Positions 46,022 to 57,650 of a stretch of DNA of 64,000 bases are shown here, one piece after another. This DNA is from Spinellus fusiger (taxonomy: Eukaryota; Mucoromycota; Mucoromycetes; Mucorales; Phycomycetaceae), in NCBI GenBank assembly GCA_025094145.1, contig JALLLS010000039.1:124001-188000 (forward strand), written 5' to 3'. Numbering within the stretch: the first letter of the stretch is position 1; every line of letters starts with the position of its first letter. A model generated the notes under the pieces. That model saw only the letters and a program-made list of their open reading frames with translations, was not told where the DNA came from and made no database searches. A program made the position numbers and the translations under genes.

Positions 46022-46935
46022 CATATAAAGTGACCAACAGAAAGAATTGGAATTTTTATACTAAAAATAAGATACACTATTTTTCATTTTTCATAATACT
46101 TCTTTTCTTATAATGTCTAGCCCATCCAACACTGCGATCATTTTTTTTTCGGAACCCTCGAGATGTATAAAAAGAATAACTTTATTGAGACTCGCTCAGC
46201 TATCCTTCACTAGGTGCTAAACCTGAACTCTACCCAAGTCGAGATATCTCGCATGTTGAACGTGCTTACTTCCACTGTATAGAACATCATTAAGCATTTC
46301 AGGGAGACAGGCTTGGTGGTACCTTCACTCAAGAGTGTTCATAAGAGAAAGTTGGACTTCAGAGCCCTTCAATGGTTGAGAAGAATACTAGTCAGTGATT
46401 CTCATCAGACCAAGAAAGCCATCATGTCAGACATGGCCATCAAGGTTTTAAGACCAGCCTTGAAGAAGTACCTCAATGAGATGAGTTTCTATTCATTCCT
46501 TCTTGTATTAAAGCCTTTTTTTATCAAGAAGAACACAGATAAAAGGCTTCCGTGGGACTGAGAACATGTAGAATAGACTAATGAACAATGGCAGCAGATA
46601 GTCTGGTTTGATAAATCAAGGATTGAGCTTATAAGCTATGACAAGGACACCAAAGTCATCAGATAGTGCGGCAAGACCCTTCAGCCTAAACATATCCTGG
46701 AGACAAAGAAGTTTGGAGGTGGTGGAGTGATGGTATAGGGCTGCTTTAATGAGAAGGAGGTTGGAAGATGAATCGTACTAGAGGATAAGACAAGATCTGA
46801 CAAGTACATCAATGTCTTGGGAGATGTTTACTGTCATGAACTTGAGTATCTCTCTCTCTCTCTATCCTAAACCCTAGAGTTAGTTACCTCCTATGAGAAA
46901 ACAATGCTCGACCTCATACTAGCAAAATAACTCAA
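46022..46935 (+). mobile_element. Tc1-like transposon fossil, family 2 copy b
   Basis: Diverged copy of 21285-22150. It shares the leader (tataaagtgaccaaca, ttggaattttt) and the transposase remains: SVHKRKLDFRALQWLRRIL near 46335, VWFDKSRIELISYDKDTKVI near 46600, and a KKFGGGGVMV segment near 46710. Stops and frameshifts are abundant. Homology stops near 46935, so the catalytic C-terminal part and right end are missing. Confidence 0.8.
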
Positions 46936-47099
46936 TTGGAAGATAGTAACTAGTACAGTGTCCGGTGGAAAACATATCAAAGTTTTCATTTTCCAATTTA
47001 CCTCGTGTCGAGAAATACTTCTTTGTTATACAAACATACATTAGACAAATAATAGAGACTTGAACATTGGATAAGATATATAAAGCCAACAGAATAATA

Positions 47100-47810
47100 A
47101 ATAAAGGCTTACTGGGTAGAGAACCTTTACTCTTGGGCGCTTCAACTTTCTGCTTCTATCACAATCTTACATCTCCGATGCATGCTTGAAATGAAGCTAT
47201 CTATGTTATCCTTGGGAGTTTCCCTCTCTCAATCTGCCAACAGTACAGCCTAAACATCTTGAAGACTAATTCTAGATATCATTCTCTTTCTGGTGGCTCT
47301 ATCAAGTTTGTTCTATATATGCGCCGTGTGAATCGAATCGGGGCTTTGTGAGAACAATGCTTCTATAGTATTGATGTTCTTGTCTGCCTTCTATTTCTTA
47401 GATTCTTTACTCTTATGACAGACGACATTGCCTTATTGAAAAATATAGTCAATCCATAGATTAAGTGTATTAAGGTAGGTCCTGGCACGGGCAAGCTTAA
47501 TTCCTTGTTTTGTTTTGTTTTGTTTTCTATTCAGAGAAGGTTTTCTAATTACTCTATAAGAAAACAGGCCAAGTTTTTCCATCATTTTTCCAAATGTTCT
47601 TGCACACTTAGATAGTCATTTGCTTAAAAAACCACTGTATTGTATAAAATGAATCTTTTATCAATTCATCTTTTATCAATTCTGATGCAGCCTCTTTGTC
47701 ATTCTTCTCAGTAAGAATAGGCTTGTACGCAGTGCTTCTTTTGACCTTGAAGTATTCGGTTTCCTTGTATCTCTTTATGATACTGGAAATAGGCTGTGCA
47801 CTCACTTCAA
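47100..47810 (-). mobile_element. Tc1-like transposon fossil, a third family
   Basis: On the minus strand a helix-turn-helix N-terminus, ISSIIKRYKETEYFKVKRST, starts near 47800, followed by FYTIQWFFKQMTI near 47620. Downstream are NINTIEALFSQSP, NKLDRATRKRMISRISLQDV and a SSMHRRCKIVIEA end near 47170, all Tc1-like and split by stops. A 15-base direct duplication (tcttttatcaattca) at 47654-47683 inserts five extra residues (ELIKDELIKD). Confidence 0.75.
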
Positions 47811-48018
47811 ACCTATGGAATTTGGCGTTTTCTCGAAAATAAATAGCGTAAAGACAAAAATAAATGTTGGAATTAGAAAAATAAATGTCATGAGTTTAAC
47901 TTGTTTTTGTCCACTTTGGTTAAAACAGTTGTCGAAACTAGCTAACTAACATTGGTAGGTGTAGGTCGTCGTAGTCAAAATCATTGCTTTTTTCTCATCA
48001 GTCTACAAAGATTACATA

Positions 48019-48475
48019 ATGTCTGATGAAGGTATTGATTTCGCTTTGATAAATGCACTGTCAACTGACTTTATTCTGTCAAGATATAAGCTCATTTCCT
48101 TTGCCTTTAAGCTGGAAACCAGGCTCAGATTTGATGAGCAAGCTATTGTTTAACGATCCCATGATTGTGAATTTGGTTGTAAGATCACTACTAAGTATTT
48201 ATGCTTGAAATATAAATGTACTAGTTCTTAACACACACATTGCAATGTAGGCACAGATGTCCCAGAAGATATTTATACGGTAGCATTAGACGAGTGGGCC
48301 AATGGAAGTAGGTTCGATATTGTATACATGGCCAAGGACAAGCCAACGGCAGAAAGACCACCCATTATAATCGAATTTCAAGATAAAGTCAGTCGTGAAT
48401 TTATGAACAGAGTCATAGGCTATTTATCAACGCTTAAAAATCCTTTGATTGCAAAGATAAGGACGATCGAGTAAG
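48019..48475 (+). pseudogene. Partial PD-(D/E)XK-nuclease-like gene (left arm)
   Basis: With one or two short introns this reads MSDE, then SDLMSKLLFNDPMIVNLV, then TDVPEDIYTVALDEWANGSR, FDIVYMAKDKPTAERPPIII and EFQDKVSREFMNRVIGYLST. The pattern DI..Y then PPIIIEFQ is that of a PD-(D/E)XK nuclease core (Asp, then E-x-Q/K). It resembles a multicopy Mucoromycota family (recalled, not searched). The frame runs out in the loop at 48475; the C-terminal half is missing. A reverse copy of most of it occupies the right arm. Confidence 0.5.
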
Positions 48476-48502
48476 CTTTATATCGACAATAGGCTGATAG
48501 TG

Positions 48503-48909
48503 AATAGCCTATGACTCTGTTCATAAATTCACGACTGACTTTATCTTGAAATTCGATTATAATGGGTGGTCTTTCTGCCGTTGGCTTGTCCTTGGCCATG
48601 TATACAATATCGAACCTACTTCCATTGGCCCACTCGTCTAATGCTACCGTATAAATATCTTCTGGGACATCTGTGCCTACATTGCAATGTGTGTGTTAAG
48701 AACTAGTACATTTATATTTCAAGCATAAATACTTAGTAGTGATCTTACAACCAAATTCACAATCATGGGATCGTTAAACAATAGCTTGCTCATCAAATCT
48801 GAGCCTGGTTTCCAGCTTAAAGGCAAAGGAAATGAGCTTATATCTTGACAGAATAAAGTCAGTTGACAGTGCATTTATCAAAGCGAAATCAATACCTTCA
48901 TCAGACATT
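48503..48909 (-). pseudogene. Partial PD-(D/E)XK-nuclease-like gene, inverted copy (right arm)
   Basis: Reverse copy of the left-arm fragment, with its first ATG at 48909. It truncates at the arm end, just after FMNRVIGY. Confidence 0.5.
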
Positions 48910-48952
48910 ATGTAATCTTTGTAGACTGATGAGAAAAAAGCAGTGATTTTGA

Positions 48953-50254
48953 CTACACACCCAAAGATTTTCTGGGCTTTAAGCGGTGATATCTCCTTCC
49001 TTTTACGTAAAAGAAAAACTCACCTTTTATGAAAATGTGTTTAAAATCAAAAGGTTTGTGGATATCTAAATAATAGTTTCCTTTTGTGGATACCTCAATA
49101 TCAAATTGTATTATCAGTAAAATATATTGTTTATTGTCGTCTTTAGGTTTTTAGGCCAAAGGTATACGGAACAGTAGAACGTGTAGTTAAACTCTGTTGT
49201 TTATTTAATGGAATTACTACGTCTTTTATACTTTTCTAATCGTATAGATTCAGGGGTTAACTATCGAAATGCTATGAACTATTGACATCCCTTGATATTC
49301 GATAGAGTCTCCTTCTTAGTTTGGTAATAAATGAGTGCTCATTCCAAAAGAAGTGATCCATCCAAATATGGAAAATGTCTTCACGACATAATAGATAAAA
49401 TTGTTTATTGTAATAGTATAGATAATACTATAGTATAGCTATAGCTACTGCCCAAGTGCATTCCCTCATTGCAATAGAATCTACATCCCAACATTATAAT
49501 AATCTATCCTTGGGATATAGATAAATATGCTCAGGAGTATACACTAGACACCCTAGACAGTATAGAAAACTACTTGGTACTGACTTGAAAGGAGTCCTTG
49601 CTTGCCTAATAACAATACATTGAGTGTCTTGTGGAATACAATGAGCTCAAGCCCAGATGAAGGCACTGCTTATCTTTTTATCACTAGAATAGTCTTTGGT
49701 AGTATCTATTATTTCTCTCTATTGTTTCTCTTTGTTAATAATAGCACATTACCTTGCTCAGTTATGCTGATCTTGACGAGTACTTATGTGTCAAGTTGCA
49801 TGTGCAGTGTGGGAAATAACAAAAGGAGGGGAATATCGTAACAAATAATAATTTTTCTTTCTTTATTCTGGTGATGTATACACTAGCCTCCACTCATACA
49901 ATTCACAAACCAAACAATTCCCACTCTATTTACCTTAAGCTTAAAAAACAGTATTAGAAATAATACTTGGTTATCATTAAGTACTATTGTTAATACCAGT
50001 TAAAATGAGATAATTGAGGTAATTATAAATATTGAGTCGATGAATGGCTATACTGTTCTCAATATAAGTGAGTTTGGTTCTATTTTATGGACAATGGCCA
50101 CTAGAGTTAACTCTATAAGTTCTGTAATACATCTTTCTTAAATAGTGCCATACTGCAAATACTGTCTGCTTAAGAACAACACATTATGTTAAACAATAAA
50201 TGCAGTGACTGAGTTGTCATTTTGGGGTGATTCTTGTTCTATTTCTTATCTTTA
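48953..50254 (+). mobile_element. TIR element of the same family, copy C (right end lost)
   Basis: Starts ctacacacccaaagattttc, then ctttaagcg(g/c)tgatatctcc and atacctcaatatcaaattgt as in copy B, but diverged. It continues with sequence shared with copy D (ttaagtactattgttaatac, atgaatggctatactgttct, acacattatgttaaacaata). The reading frame around 49602-49841 is not the zinc-ribbon frame of A/B. The right part is cut off by the LINE at about 50255 and does not resume after it. Confidence 0.7.
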
Positions 50255-50264
50255 CAGCCAACTC

Positions 50265-51478
50265 ATGGCTCTTTCCATTAAACCTCCAGAGACCCCTAAA
50301 AATGGGTCACTACCAGCTAATGAAAATATAAACAGTCAAAAACAGTGCCTCTACAACACATAACGGCACCAACAACAACAAACCCCCAGGCGTTCCCTCA
50401 TATGCGGATACTGCCAAAAACCCCTTGGCGAGACGCGCTAAAGTGGTCATTGGAAGCAATGACCCCAATGCACACCCACAAATGTGGCGACAGGGCACCT
50501 CTGCTCATTCGGTTTTCTTTGAGCTTCCTATCAACAACTCCCTGATAGCAGAGCTGCAAGTAGCTCTTCGTTTGGCTTTTCCAGAGGCTCAGGAATGGGC
50601 CTGACACGTCATGACAAACATGACAAGGCAGTCCTTGAATTCCACCTCGCCACCCAACAACTCTGTGAAGATGCCTGTGCGTCAGGTATCAGTATCAAAG
50701 ACCGTGTTCTCTTCGCTTCCCCCGCCATTCCTTCTGAGGTGTCTCTTTTGCGCCTCAACATTACCCACTTGCCCTTCCTTCCCTACGACACCTTTGCCTC
50801 CAACTTGCGTACCTGCCTCTCCGTAACGGTACTGTGAGAGAGACAGTAGTATACGAGAATGAACACGGTTGGTTCACTGGCTCGGGATATGCCTACATTG
50901 AACGTCCCCCCAACACCAACAAAGAGTACAAGCCCTTGACTTACAAGGTGCCCTACTCTGAAAAGACCACCTTTTTGGCCACCTGGACCCGTATGGGCGA
51001 ACACTGCAGGTACTGCAAGGAGATGGGTCACAACGTGGACCAGTGCAAGGAACGTCCTCAGGAAAAGCGTCCCTGCTACATTTGTGGTGACAAAGGCCAC
51101 CTCCAAAACAAATGTCTCCGTAACACTCCCCGGGAACTGTCTCACAGTAAGAGATCGAGAGGAGAGATTTCTGGACAAAAGGTTGAACAGAAGAAACAGG
51201 ACGCCCCCACACAGCAGGGTTCATCTGCCAAGCCCCAGGGACAGCAGCAGGTTGAACAGAGAAAAACACCACCCACCGCCACCAAGACAGAAGAGGTTCC
51301 TCCCAAGATCATCTTCCACCCTCTTCAAACCGCCGTCTTCCCTCCTACCCTTCCCAACCAACACACTAGCACCAAGCCCACAGAGGAGGTCCATGGGAGT
51401 GCTTACATTCCAGGAACAGAATCACATGAAGACATGGGAGAGCATTCAGAAGAGGAGTTCCCACCACTCTGTTTATGA
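50265..51478 (+). pseudogene. LINE ORF1, gag-like protein with two zinc knuckles
   Basis: From ATG 50265 (MALSIKPPETPKNGS) the coding sequence needs several frame changes: KPPGVPSYADTAKNPLARRA, then LEFHLATQQLCEDACASGIS, then VVYENEHGWFTGSGYAYIE. The last part is intact and holds two CCHC knuckles, CRYCKEMGHNVDQC and CYICGDKGHLQNKC (C-x2-C-x4-H-x4-C), followed by a Gln/Pro-rich tail. It ends at TGA 51476-51478, which overlaps the ORF2 start as ATGA. ORF1 proteins bind the element RNA. Confidence 0.8.
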
Positions 51479-54400
51479 TTAGAGTAGCCTCTATGAATTG
51501 CAGAGGGCTAGTGAAAAATGGTCACTCAAACACACGCTCATTATACATCAGATACCTACGCTCACTTAAACTCGACATCCTCGCCCTACAAAAAGCCCAC
51601 GCCTCCACTCTCCCTACGCAACACACCTTTGACCAACAATTCCGCACATCCTCCTCACTATGGTCACCTCACTGTGGCCTAGTATCCTTATCTTCCGACA
51701 TTACATTCATTAACCCTCTTTTCAGCCTCTGTGGCTGCTGCATTACTGCCACGGTGGTGCATGCCAACAAGCTCTTCCTTTCTTTTCGCATCTGCGTGGT
51801 GTATGCTCCGGCTACTCGCAAAGATCGCTATACTTTCCTTTCTTACCTTCTAACTTTATGTTGTTGGGTGATCTCAATTATACATACACCTCCACCACCT
51901 CTCCTTCCAGACAAGCTCCAACTCCATGGTTACGGTACATAGAGTCATTCTTTAATGATTCTGTTACTGCCCATGGTGATAAACCCCTTCCTACCTTCCA
52001 CCGTTTCTTTTCTTCCTCTACCATCGACTACATCTTCACCACTCCCGACCTCTTCCCTTCCCGCTCCTCATCCTCCGTCACATATATCAACCAGCATTGG
52101 TCTGACCATTGCTTGGTATCCCCATCTTTCCTTTTCCCTGCCGCTCATGCCCTTGGTAAAGGCCTCTGGCGTGCCAACCTCCGTCTTGCATTCAACTCTT
52201 CCTTCACTACCGAACTCAATACGCTCATTACTAACTACTTAAATTTATCACCAATGGATTCTTCACAGATCCAATGGGATAACCTCAAGAAGTCAGTCCG
52301 TCATTTCATCCAGTCCTTTAAGCGCTGTCCCTCTACCAACCTTGTCTCTCAAGAGAAACTCTTGCAGAGCAAGCGTGATTGCCTCATCCACCACTTTCGC
52401 CACTCCCCCTCCCAAAACTTCCAGCTGCCAATCATTGAACGAATGTTACAGTCTGTCCAGAAAGAACGGGTAGAGACCCAAGCCCTTCGAGTGGGTCAAC
52501 ACTGGAGAGAGCAGGGAGAAACCTCTGCTGGGTATTTGAAGCGTACCATCACCACCCGCCAATCCCGCAAGAATATGCCCAGCCTACGCCACCCTACGAC
52601 CAACACCCTATGCACAGATCCCAAGGATATGACAGAAGCAGCAGCAGCAGCATTCTATGACCAACTCTATGCTCCTGACCCTGTTTCTGACCCTGCCATC
52701 CACGACCTCCTATGCCATATGCCCCCCGATCTCACTCTTCATCCATCCTTGTCTTCTCTCCTTTCCGCTCGTTTTTCTCTGGCTGAGATCCGTTTGGCTG
52801 CCTCTCGTGCCCCGGCCACTAGTAGTCCTGGCCCAGATGGCTTGCCCTACGAGATCTTAGTTCTCATCATCACCCACCCCTCCTGCTCCTTCCTGGTGGA
52901 TAGAGTGTACAACCAGGCACTTCTCTCAGGGATTTTCCCTGCCTCGTGGCAAGAGACTTGTCTCACTTTGCTACCAAAAAAGGAGACCTTGCAGACTTGA
53001 AGAACTGGCGCCCCATTGCACTCATTAACACTGACGCCAATGTTTTCACTAGGTTGATCAGTGGCCGTATGATCCCAGCTGCAGGTACCATTCTCTCACC
53101 CTACCAAACCGGTTTTGTTCGTGGACGGTTCATCGCGGATAATGGTCTTCTTACCAAGGCCATTATGGAGCAGACTCGTATCCAGAACTCTCCAGCCATA
53201 GGACCCTTGTTGGACCAGGAGAAGGCTTACGACAGGGTCCATCCTGATTATCTATGCCAAGTCCTCCACCACTTTCGTTTTCCCCCTCCACTCATTACCT
53301 GCATCCGTAACCTCTTTTTTGCCACTAACATTAGAGTGAATGTCAATGGGCATTTATCTCGACATGTCAAACAATCCAGAGGTTTGCGCCAAGGAGATCC
53401 TCTCTTACCAGTCTTCTTCAATCTTGCCTTTGAACCTCTTCTACGCAGACTACTGCATGATGACCAGTTCATTGGTTTTCATATCCACTTTCCTTAACCC
53501 ACCCAACCACTGCTCCTTCTCTTCCACCGCCACCACCTGTCAAATACCTCGCCTATGCCGACGACCTCCTTATCTTTCTTCCCGACCCACCTCAACTCCA
53601 CCGTCTCAACACCCACCTCAACACCTATGCCACCGCCTCCAATGCCAGAATCAATAGGCACGAAACAGAAGCCTTTTCCTTGTCTGGATCACCACAACCA
53701 ACATGGACTACAGTGCTTCACCAATGTAACATAACTTCATGGCACGATTGCTACTCTCCTTCCCCTCTCCGATACTTAGGATTCCCTCTCTACACCTCTA
53801 AACAGAAACAATCCTTCCTTGACACTCTCCTTTCTTCTATACACTCTTCCTCTCACATCCATCTCTCTCGTGCTCTCTCTATCCGTGGAAGGGCAACTGT
53901 CCTCAACACCCTCATTTTCTCCAAGTTATGGCATGTTCTTCGTGTCATTTCCGTCCCTCTCACCTTCCTCATCCAAATTCGCTCATTAATGTCAAAATTC
54001 CTTTAACATAGGATGTTTCCTCCGGTCAAGCTCTCTATATGTGTTCTTCTCCGCAGAGGTGGTCTAGGTATTCTGGATCCTGGCCTTCAGCAGGCAGCCC
54101 TGCAGCTTCGGTGGTTAGCACCTATGATGTCTTCCTCCTTGCCGTCTGGTCTGGTTCCTCCTTGGTTGTCCTTTTCTCTTCAACAAGCAGCTCCCAACAC
54201 CAACCCCCGCCTCATCCTCCTATGTCCCGACCTTCGACCCCACTACCTATCGCCCTATGGACAGTGCCTTTCACAATATTTTCGCTGCCATCAACACTAT
54301 GCCCCACAACTTTCTTTCTGCCGTTCTCAACATCCCAACATGTCTCACCCTTCCACTGTCCTTTACATGCACCCCAGTCTCACCCACCACCCTCTTCCCT

Positions 54401-55170
54401 CGTTCATGGCGCCACCTCCTGGTGTCCGACGCCATTATCACTAACACTGCATCAGGATTACTGCGCAGATGGCACCCAACAGAGCCACTAAGATCGCCGT
54501 ACATCATACGCAAGTTTTTCCGGCATCTTGACTCTTACACTCTTTTTCTCCACCCTTTCCTTCTTCGCACCACCTTCCCTCCCGAACAAATTTACCCCTT
54601 TCATCCAGATCTTCCTCCAGTTTCTGGGGATAGTGTAGATCCACTTCCTCTCCTTTCAAGTCTTGTTGCTCCCCTCTCATGGTCTCGTCTGTCTCCTCGC
54701 TCTTACCGCCGCCTATGCTCTACCAAAATCCATCCTCTTCCCATCTATGACCCCCACTAAACACCAAGCAGTCGCGTTCTTTCTGGGCCTTCCCAACTCA
54801 CCACCAAGTCCACACTTTATGGTATCGCATCCTCCACAAAAAAAACTCCCATTCCGCTCTTTTCTCCATACCACTATGCCTCTACAGTTCCCCACCACCT
54901 TATGCCCCATTTGCAATCTCGAAGAGGATACATTGGAACATTTCCTCTTCCTATGCCCCATCAAGCTCTCGGTCTGGTCTTCTTGTTGGTCCATGCACTT
55001 TGGTATAACACCCATAGCGTCAAGTCTTCAAGAGGCTTTCTTCTCACTGTCCTTACCTTGCTCCAAATCTTCCCTTCCCGCCGTCACCATTTTTAGCTGT
55101 TTCCTGCTCCCACGTTGGCGCCACCACTGGCTCACCGTCTTCCAAGACCAGCTTTTCTCCTCTCCTCTCC
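51475..55170 (+). pseudogene. LINE ORF2: APE-type endonuclease and reverse transcriptase, frameshifted
   Basis: Starts ATG 51475 (MIRVASMNCRGLVKNG, the usual endonuclease opening). The endonuclease continues with LLGDLNYTY and HWSDHCLV in a second frame from about 51855. The reverse transcriptase reads PGPDGLPYEIL near 52830; after a frameshift near 52985, NWRPIALINTDANVFTRLIS, GFVRGRFIADN, a DQEKAYDRV block and GLRQGDPLLP; after another shift near 53500, LAYADDLLIFLPDP, the catalytic YADD. The C-terminal part carries CPICNLEEDTLEHFLFLCP, a Cys/His knuckle common in LINE ORF2. At least four frameshifts plus a stop near 54004 make it inactive. No RNase H domain is recognised. Confidence 0.85.
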
Positions 55171-55639
55171 TCTCCTCTCCTCCAAGCCCTAACATTATAA
55201 AACAAAAACCCATACAAAAAAAATAGATAGTGATTCTCTTTTAGTTACCTAATTAGATTTTCACAATAAATCCGAGCTCAGTCTCCTTTACAGAAAAAAA
55301 AAAGAATATGTTTATGATAAATTCATTTTTTTGGTGCACTTGGTGCATTCCATTTTCGCACCAAATTTATTTTTATTCTTGCACTAATAATTTCCGGAAA
55401 GAGTGTATGGTTGTTTGAAATTGTAACCGTACTTTTTGCTCTAACTACATCTATACTTTGGTTGAAAGTACGGAGGACGATGGCAAATGAGTCTGAAGTG
55501 GAGCTTATTTCGGTCCGTTAAGTGTTAAGGTGTAGCCATCCACAGAATTATGTCAAATAAAAGACATTTCAGGCCTACTCTTTGGCTTGTATTTACATGT
55601 AAATAATAGAGTGCTAGACAGTGTACTGTGTTTTGCATA

Positions 55640-56090
55640 CCACAAATCCAATAGGATACGCTTTATCAATGTCTAGACAGCTTAAATGCATTATTGGCTT
55701 CTGTTAGTCAGTCAACCGAGACTCCAGTGATGACTGGGAAGGAGAAGAAGAGGGATGAACTAGAAGACTTGGACTTTTTTCTTGGTTCTAACTAGTATCC
55801 GCTACTATCTATTATATGTTGATGGGATGGTGTCTTTAATGACTTGTTGGGTCCAAAGGTATTTTGGTTAGTTAACGTACGATTTACTCTGTTCTTTTTT
55901 TATTCTACTCGTATTCTACTCTAATGATGACTACAAATAAAAGAACTTTACTATATAAAACACACGCACACACACATTCTAATGCAGTCCTATTACACTT
56001 TCATACTATAAAATATCTATCCACTGTATTCAAATCCACTGCATCTTATCATAGATACCTCATCCCAGACTCATTATTTTGTAGATGTCT
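55640..56090 (+). repeat. Dispersed repeat R1, copy c (long)
   Basis: Collinear with 6470-6975. Shared: caaccgagactccagtga, cttggttctaactagtatcc, agttaacgtacgattta, aataaaagaactt, acattctaat, tatctatccactg, cttatcatagat, ending near ttttgtag. The 55226-55640 stretch before it has no gene. Confidence 0.7.
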
Positions 56091-56228
56091 TTTTTTTTAT
56101 TTTTTATTTTTAATATAAGATATTCTTCCAGTAGTTTTTTTATAATAAGCAAAAAGACAAAAAAAGTAGAATTTGAGTAAAACAATATTTAAAGCCTTAT
56201 CAACTGTTCATGTCTCAATGAAGGACGG

Positions 56229-56992
56229 TTATTTCTTATCATTGTAAGGTACATATTCATGTCCTGCAACATAAATGACCTTTTCATCATCTGTAACCAT
56301 AGGCAAACAGCGAATGACAAGTATATCATCAGAGAAAAGGTCGTTTTCTTGGGATTGTTTTAGCTGAATACTGTACTGGGTGGCGATATATTGGCAGAGG
56401 AACTATAGTTTTTTTTTAATAATAATACAGTGACTTCATTTTCTACTTACTCTGATAAACACATAAGAACCAGTGGCAAGACTCAATAGACTCATGTCCA
56501 TGTAGGTTGAGAGTTCACAGACACAACTATTCAGTAGTGAAATGTTGCTGTCAGAAGTAGTTTGGCATAGCGATGGGCTGATGGAGTAATAGTAATGTAA
56601 AAATGCCAGATTTAAGGAAAATATAACACCTGTCTCTATCATATGACGCATTGCAAATGTATATAACATTGTATGAGATTTCTAACAGGAAGATTGTAAA
56701 TAACCGGCAAGGATAAGATAGATGGTATCTTACCTTTATCGCACTATAGAATCCATTATAGTAGTTCCAGCCTGATAGTGCTGAATATGTCAAAAGTAAA
56801 AGGCTGATAGTAGGATGCAAAGGAAGGAATATCGTCAAAGCTGTGATAGTGAAAAGATTCAGTATATTTGACAATAGACCAAGGAAGGTCACTAAGAGTG
56901 CAGCATTTCTAGTAGTAGTGACAAATGTATCAGTGCATATAAGAATAGAATATTGTTTACCTCTTATTTACCCAGGATAAGCAGTGGAGCAT
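56229..56992 (-). CDS. Unrecognised small multi-pass membrane protein
   Basis: Four exons with clean, in-phase GT-AG introns: from ATG 56992 (MLHCLSWVNKR), then NAALLVTFLGLLSNILNLFT through GFYSAIK near 56738, then KSHTMLYTFAMRHMIETGVI through ATGSYVFIR near 56454, then FLCQYIATQYSIQLKQSQ to the stop at 56229. It gives about 200 residues. About four hydrophobic segments: LLVTFLGLLSNILNLFTITA, a PTISLLLLTYSALSG stretch, IFSLNLAFLHYYYSI, and SLLSLATGSYVFI. These are followed by a soluble acidic tail (NDLFSDDILVIR; YVAGHEYVPYNDKK). I do not recognise the family. It lies between R1 copy c and TIR element copy D and looks intact, so it is probably a real gene. Confidence 0.65.
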
Positions 56993-57650
56993 GGTAAAGA
57001 GTTTAAGAATTCAAAAATGAGAAGGAGAAAGAAGAGTAAGTCTATCTATCTATGTCTATGTGTGTGCAAATAAGCAAATATAAATATTTTAGTCAGTAGT
57101 GTGCTGGTCACGAGATACACAGCATACTCCACGAACCATTAATTTATTCTCAGAAAGAATAAGATAAAAACAACAGTGGTCTATATTCTATATTCTATTG
57201 GATTAGTTAAGTCTTTGTTTTCTTAAAGTGTTGCGCCTGTTGAATACAAGCTATGCTGAGAAGAAGGAATCTCTGTCATCAAAAAAAAAGTATAATCTTT
57301 AGTGCTTATTTTCTAGACCTTACTTACATAGTACTAATCCACTGTGAATTCCTGGGAATAGATAAAATAGCATTGAGCCGTTAACGAATAAATTTGATTG
57401 ATAAACACCTTATTAAAGTAACCAACAACAGGACTTTATTTTCCTATCAACATCATCTTATAGAATCTATAGATATAGAATTGGATTAAATCATTATAAG
57501 CTTCATTATATGATCATAGTATTTAGTAAGATATTTAATGAAACCATAATGCTAAGCGTATAAAAACAAAGGCAACTAAAGGCCAAAGTTTAAAAGTATG
57601 AACACTTCACTCATCTCGGTGCATTAGGATAATACCGGAAAGACCACTAG
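56993..57650. other. Intergenic region upstream of the membrane-protein gene
   Basis: Contains a short tcta run near 57040. No gene recognised. Confidence 0.5.

Larger units (their letters stand above)
47971..48956. repeat. Foldback hairpin: two 454-base inverted arms, 78-base loop
   Basis: Arms 47971-48424 and 48503-48956, loop 48425-48502. The coordinate sum is 96927 at both ends, so there is no net length difference. One mismatch is visible (gcaatga against gcagtga). Both arms carry the same partial gene in opposite directions. The right arm overlaps the first four bases (ctac) of TIR element copy C. Confidence 0.92.
50255..55225 (+). mobile_element. Non-LTR retrotransposon (LINE), near full length, decayed
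   Basis: Two-ORF LINE of about 5 kb, ending in an A-rich tail (aaaacaaaaacccatac, then a run of A, to 55225). It is visibly more C-rich than the flanking DNA on the plus strand. It interrupts TIR element copy C. No exact target-site duplication could be fixed by eye. Confidence 0.88.
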
